16,840 nucleotides of DNA from Pullilachnospira_A gallistercoris (lineage in GTDB: Bacteria; Bacillota; Clostridia; Lachnospirales; Lachnospiraceae): positions 1-16,840 of the forward strand of contig DVHM01000035.1 of assembly GCA_018712125.1 (NCBI GenBank). The letters are read 5' to 3'. Within the stretch, counting starts at the first letter, position 1. Each line of letters starts with the position of its first letter. Of this stretch, positions 14,826 to 16,840 are shown one piece after another. The position numbers and the translations under genes were made by a program. Below the pieces are notes generated by a model, which was given only the letters and a program-made list of their open reading frames with translations, had not been told where the DNA came from and ran no database searches.

Positions 14826-15935
14826 CTACTGTGCTTCAAATTCCTCCACGGTGGCGTAGATTTCGGACCGGTCATCGTAGCTGTTCTGGATCAGACAAAC
14901 CCAGGTCTTTCCGGGGTTTAAAACGATCTCGTTTCCGGCCGCGTCATAATAGCGGGTAATATCGCTGTTGGAATTTTTCTTCCAGGTAATGTCAACCATC
15001 TTTCCGTTGGTAAAGAATTTTCCCGTACCGGAACCGTTCAGCGGTATATTCAGATACTGGGTGCCGCTGTAGATGGAACTGGGTACAAACTGGAAAATAA
15101 TATTTTTCGCGTAAACCTGGGAATTGTCCACAGCGTCGATATCCTCCTCGCCGAACTGAAACCTCTCATAGAGGCCGGTGTCTTTATTATACACAAAATA
15201 CGGCTTATTATAAGGATAATAGGGTTTGATGACAGCGGCGTCCGCTCCGCCTTCCAGGGTAACGGGGGAATCGTCGGCTGCAAAAATCCAATGGCCGCTG
15301 TAATCCTCCGCATAGGTAGTGTCATAGCCCTTTTTGGCGATGCCGGCGATAATTCCCTGGCCGCTGGCGTAGGCGTTGTGAGGCGATTTCCTGTCACTGG
15401 TGCGGAAGAAAACCGTGGACTCCACGCTTCCGTCGAGGCCGCTGAGGTTATCCACGATACCGGTGTTGAGGACCTCCAGGCCCTGCACGCTCTGGCCGTA
15501 GTGCACGTACACCGCGTCGTATTCCGAAGCGATGTACACATAGTAGGGGCGGCAGCTGCGCACATTTCCGATGCGCTCCAGATCGCCGTAATTTTCCATG
15601 ATGGCAACCAGACGGGTAATACCGCCCTCCACCGGGGCCTCATAGACCACGCCGGCAGAGTTGAGTCCGTACAGCGGAAGCGCCGCCTTGGTGTCCTCCA
15701 TCATGATGGCGATGGGGCGGCTTCGTACCAGGGAGGCATCGATCCACTCTCCGGTCAGCAGGCTTCTCGCCTGGCCGGCGTGGGGATCCGCCACCGGCTC
15801 GGGCTCTTCCTCCACCGTGACGATGGATTTCTCAGGCTCTTTGTGCCCTCTCACATACAGTATTCCGATCACAACGCCTGCCGCCGCCAGAATGACAAGA
15901 ATGACGAGCGCCAGAACTGTCTTTTTTCGTCTCAT
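14826..15935 (-). CDS. DUF3048 (YerB-like) membrane-anchored extracellular protein
   Basis: Belongs to the DUF3048 family (B. subtilis YerB), of unknown function. The 369-residue product has a basic N-terminus (MRRKK), one hydrophobic segment (about 7-28), a short Glu/Pro-rich spacer (33-50) and two DUF3048 domains. The N-terminal domain runs from RPIAIMMEDTKAALPLYGLN (73-92) through VYEAPVEGGITRLVAIMENY (97-116) and GNVRSCRPYYVYIASEYDAV (123-142). The C-terminal domain contains YNKDTGLYERFQFGE (249-263), LNIPLNGSGTGKFFTNGKMV (295-314) and TRYYDAAGNEI...PGKTWVCLI. YerB has a lipobox, but no Cys follows the hydrophobic segment here, so it is probably a signal-anchor protein facing outward. The ATG has a strong AAGGAGGAG ribosome binding site ending about 2-5 bases upstream. 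It sits between ybeY and the flippase gene. Confidence 0.92.
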   Translation of the reverse strand: MRRKKTVLALVILVILAAAGVVIGILYVRGHKEPEKSIVTVEEEPEPVADPHAGQARSLLTGEWIDASLVRSRPIAIMMEDTKAALPLYGLNSAGVVYEAPVEGGITRLVAIMENYGDLERIGNVRSCRPYYVYIASEYDAVYVHYGQSVQGLEVLNTGIVDNLSGLDGSVESTVFFRTSDRKSPHNAYASGQGIIAGIAKKGYDTTYAEDYSGHWIFAADDSPVTLEGGADAAVIKPYYPYNKPYFVYNKDTGLYERFQFGEEDIDAVDNSQVYAKNIIFQFVPSSIYSGTQYLNIPLNGSGTGKFFTNGKMVDITWKKNSNSDITRYYDAAGNEIVLNPGKTWVCLIQNSYDDRSEIYATVEEFEAQ

Positions 15936-15971
15936 AGCTCCTCCTTATAACTCCCTTTTGCTCCCCTGTAT

Positions 15972-16008
15972 CCTCTGATGCGTCCTGCAGGAATATTCCT
16001 TTCAGAGG
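15972..16008 (-). repeat. Inverted repeat with nested palindromes between ybeY and the DUF3048 gene
   Basis: CCTCTGA (15972-15978) and TCAGAGG (16002-16008) form a perfect 7-bp inverted repeat flanking 23 bases. Inside are AGGAATATTCCT (15989-16000), a perfect 12-base palindrome, and CCTGCAGG (15984-15991). It lies in the 79-bp gap between the ybeY stop and the DUF3048 start. No U-run follows on the minus strand, so it is not a standard terminator. It could be an operator, an RNA structure that slows read-through, or chance. I see no convincing -35/-10 pair here. Confidence 0.45.
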
Positions 16009-16014
16009 TGCCGC

Positions 16015-16512
16015 TTATATCCGGGGAATATGGATTCCCTCCAGAATCTCCTTCTGCCGGCGTTCCATGTCCGCCGCTTCCGTCTCCGTCATATGATCGT
16101 ATCCCATCAGATGCAGCATGCTGTGGGCGATCAGAAAAGCGTATTCCCGCTTTCTGGAATGGCCGAAAGCCTGCGCCTGCTCCACGACCTTGGGAACAGA
16201 GATCACGATATCGCCCAGAAGCGCCTCCCCGCTTTGGGGATGGAACACATCCGCCGTCTCCTCCAGAGCCGAGAAATCTCCCGGCGCCGGGTAGTCGATC
16301 ATGGGAAAGGATAGAACATCCGTCGGCGCGTCGATCTGACGGAATTCCCGGTTGATTTCCCGAATGGCTTCATTGTCCACAAGGGTCAGGCTGACCTCCG
16401 CCTCGTAGGGAAAATGTTCATAGTCCAGCGCCGCGGAAATTACCTGCCGGGCCACTTCCTCGCAGGAGAAATCGAAATGTTCGGTTGTCTCCAGATGAAA
16501 TAACAGCGTCAT
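16015..16512 (-). CDS. ybeY: YbeY, rRNA-maturation endoribonuclease
   Basis: Zinc-dependent RNase involved in 16S rRNA 3'-end maturation and ribosome quality control. The 165-residue product carries the family core: EINREFRQIDAPTDVLSFP (52-70), with R58 at the conserved Arg position, LLGDIVIS (98-105), and the metal motif H130-x3-H134-x5-H140 in HSMLHLMGYDH. The second residue of this motif is Ser where the consensus is usually Gly; the three metal-binding histidines are intact. The end, MERRQKEIL, is typical. ATG 16512 overlaps the phoH stop as ATGA, and GAGGAGAGGA lies just upstream inside phoH, so translation is coupled. The phoH-ybeY order is widespread in Firmicutes, where dgkA, cdd and era commonly follow; here a DUF3048 gene follows instead. 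Confidence 0.97.
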   Translation of the reverse strand: MTLLFHLETTEHFDFSCEEVARQVISAALDYEHFPYEAEVSLTLVDNEAIREINREFRQIDAPTDVLSFPMIDYPAPGDFSALEETADVFHPQSGEALLGDIVISVPKVVEQAQAFGHSRKREYAFLIAHSMLHLMGYDHMTETEAADMERRQKEILEGIHIPRI

Positions 16513-16840
16513 CGCTTTCCTCTCCTCTTTTTCGCTCTCTTTTCCGCCTCCGCGTTCTTCCTCTCATAGTCCTCGTAGGCATTGACGATTTTCTGCACCA
16601 GCGGATGGCGCACCACATCCTTGCCGGTCAGCTGACAGACGGAAATCTCATCCACATTCTTCAGTACCCGCATGGCTACATCCAGCCCGGAGGCTGCTCC
16701 CGCCGGGAGATCCTTCTGGGTGGCATCGCCGGTAATGACTGCCTTGGACCCAAAGCCGATACGCGTCAGAAACATTTTCATCTGAGCCGGCGTCGTATTC
16801 TGGGCTTCATCCAGAATGATGAACGCGTTATCCAGCGTCC
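16509..16840 (-). CDS. phoH: PhoH-family ATPase (5' end beyond window)
   Basis: C-terminal 110 residues of a PhoH-like P-loop ATPase, thought to act in RNA metabolism (PhoH is often paired with YbeY). The frame is open to the window edge, so the N-terminus and Walker A are missing. Visible are the Walker B region FIILDEAQNTTPAQMKMFLT, then RIGFGSKAVITGDATQKDLP (the GD-x-TQ sensor) and, further on, VCQLTGKDVVRHPLVQKIV. The product ends in a Lys/Arg-rich tail (about the last 18 residues), common in the family. The first ATG inside the visible part (16781) is not the true start, since the conserved Walker B lies upstream of it. The stop overlaps ybeY by 4 bp. Confidence 0.95.
   Translation of the reverse strand, partial: TLDNAFIILDEAQNTTPAQMKMFLTRIGFGSKAVITGDATQKDLPAGAASGLDVAMRVLKNVDEISVCQLTGKDVVRHPLVQKIVNAYEDYERKNAEAEKRAKKRRGKR

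Noticed and set aside
1..16840. Search for tRNA, rRNA, CRISPR, insertion sequences, attachment sites, toxin-antitoxin or defence genes
   Set aside because: None seen. Genes are tightly packed housekeeping genes with small gaps; no tandem spaced repeats or transposase motifs were found by reading.

Overview
The window looks like ordinary chromosome from a Gram-positive, low-to-mid GC Firmicute of the Clostridia, most likely Lachnospiraceae or a close relative. The base composition is fairly GC-rich for that group (estimated by eye, not counted). Reasons for this placement: strong AGGAGG-type ribosome binding sites, a MutL with the endonuclease motif DQHAAHE-x-x-x-YE, a clostridial-type PLP lyase of the 'aluminium resistance / methionine gamma-lyase' family, a YtgP/SpoVB-type flippase, a DUF3048 (YerB-like) protein and a possible BofC-like sporulation protein. 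There are no mobile elements, RNA genes, CRISPR arrays or phage genes. Every gene I can support, 14 in all, lies on the minus strand, so transcription runs from high to low coordinates.

In transcription order: (1) 16840-15936: the 3' part of phoH, overlapping ybeY by 4 bp (RNA metabolism / rRNA maturation), then a short intergenic stretch with an inverted repeat. (2) 15935-12704: an envelope group consisting of a membrane-anchored DUF3048 protein, a MurJ/SpoVB-family lipid flippase, and a small anchored protein whose C-terminus resembles the BofC C-terminal domain. (3) 12680-2926: a strong-looking sigma-A promoter followed by two flavoproteins (BaiN/HI0933-like, then COG2509-like, overlapping by 4 bp), mutS, mutL (7-bp overlap), miaA (1-bp gap) and a PLP-dependent methionine gamma-lyase-like enzyme (4-bp overlap). 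This looks like one transcription unit joining mismatch repair, tRNA isopentenylation and redox or sulfur enzymes. (4) 2951-1: a second good promoter whose -10 lies on the stop codon of the PLP enzyme, then radC, an mreB-type actin, mreC and mreD (cut by the window edge). This is the widely conserved radC-mreBCD cell-shape cluster.

No intrinsic terminator is visible anywhere, so read-through between the units is likely; the two promoters would add internal control. The most interesting points are the unusual nucleotide-binding loops of the MreB homologue, a near-leaderless promoter ahead of the flavoprotein-mutSL unit, a hairpin right at the radC/mreB junction, and the BofC-like small protein beside the flippase. 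I did not find a convincing undescribed system: the window is mostly conserved housekeeping genes.
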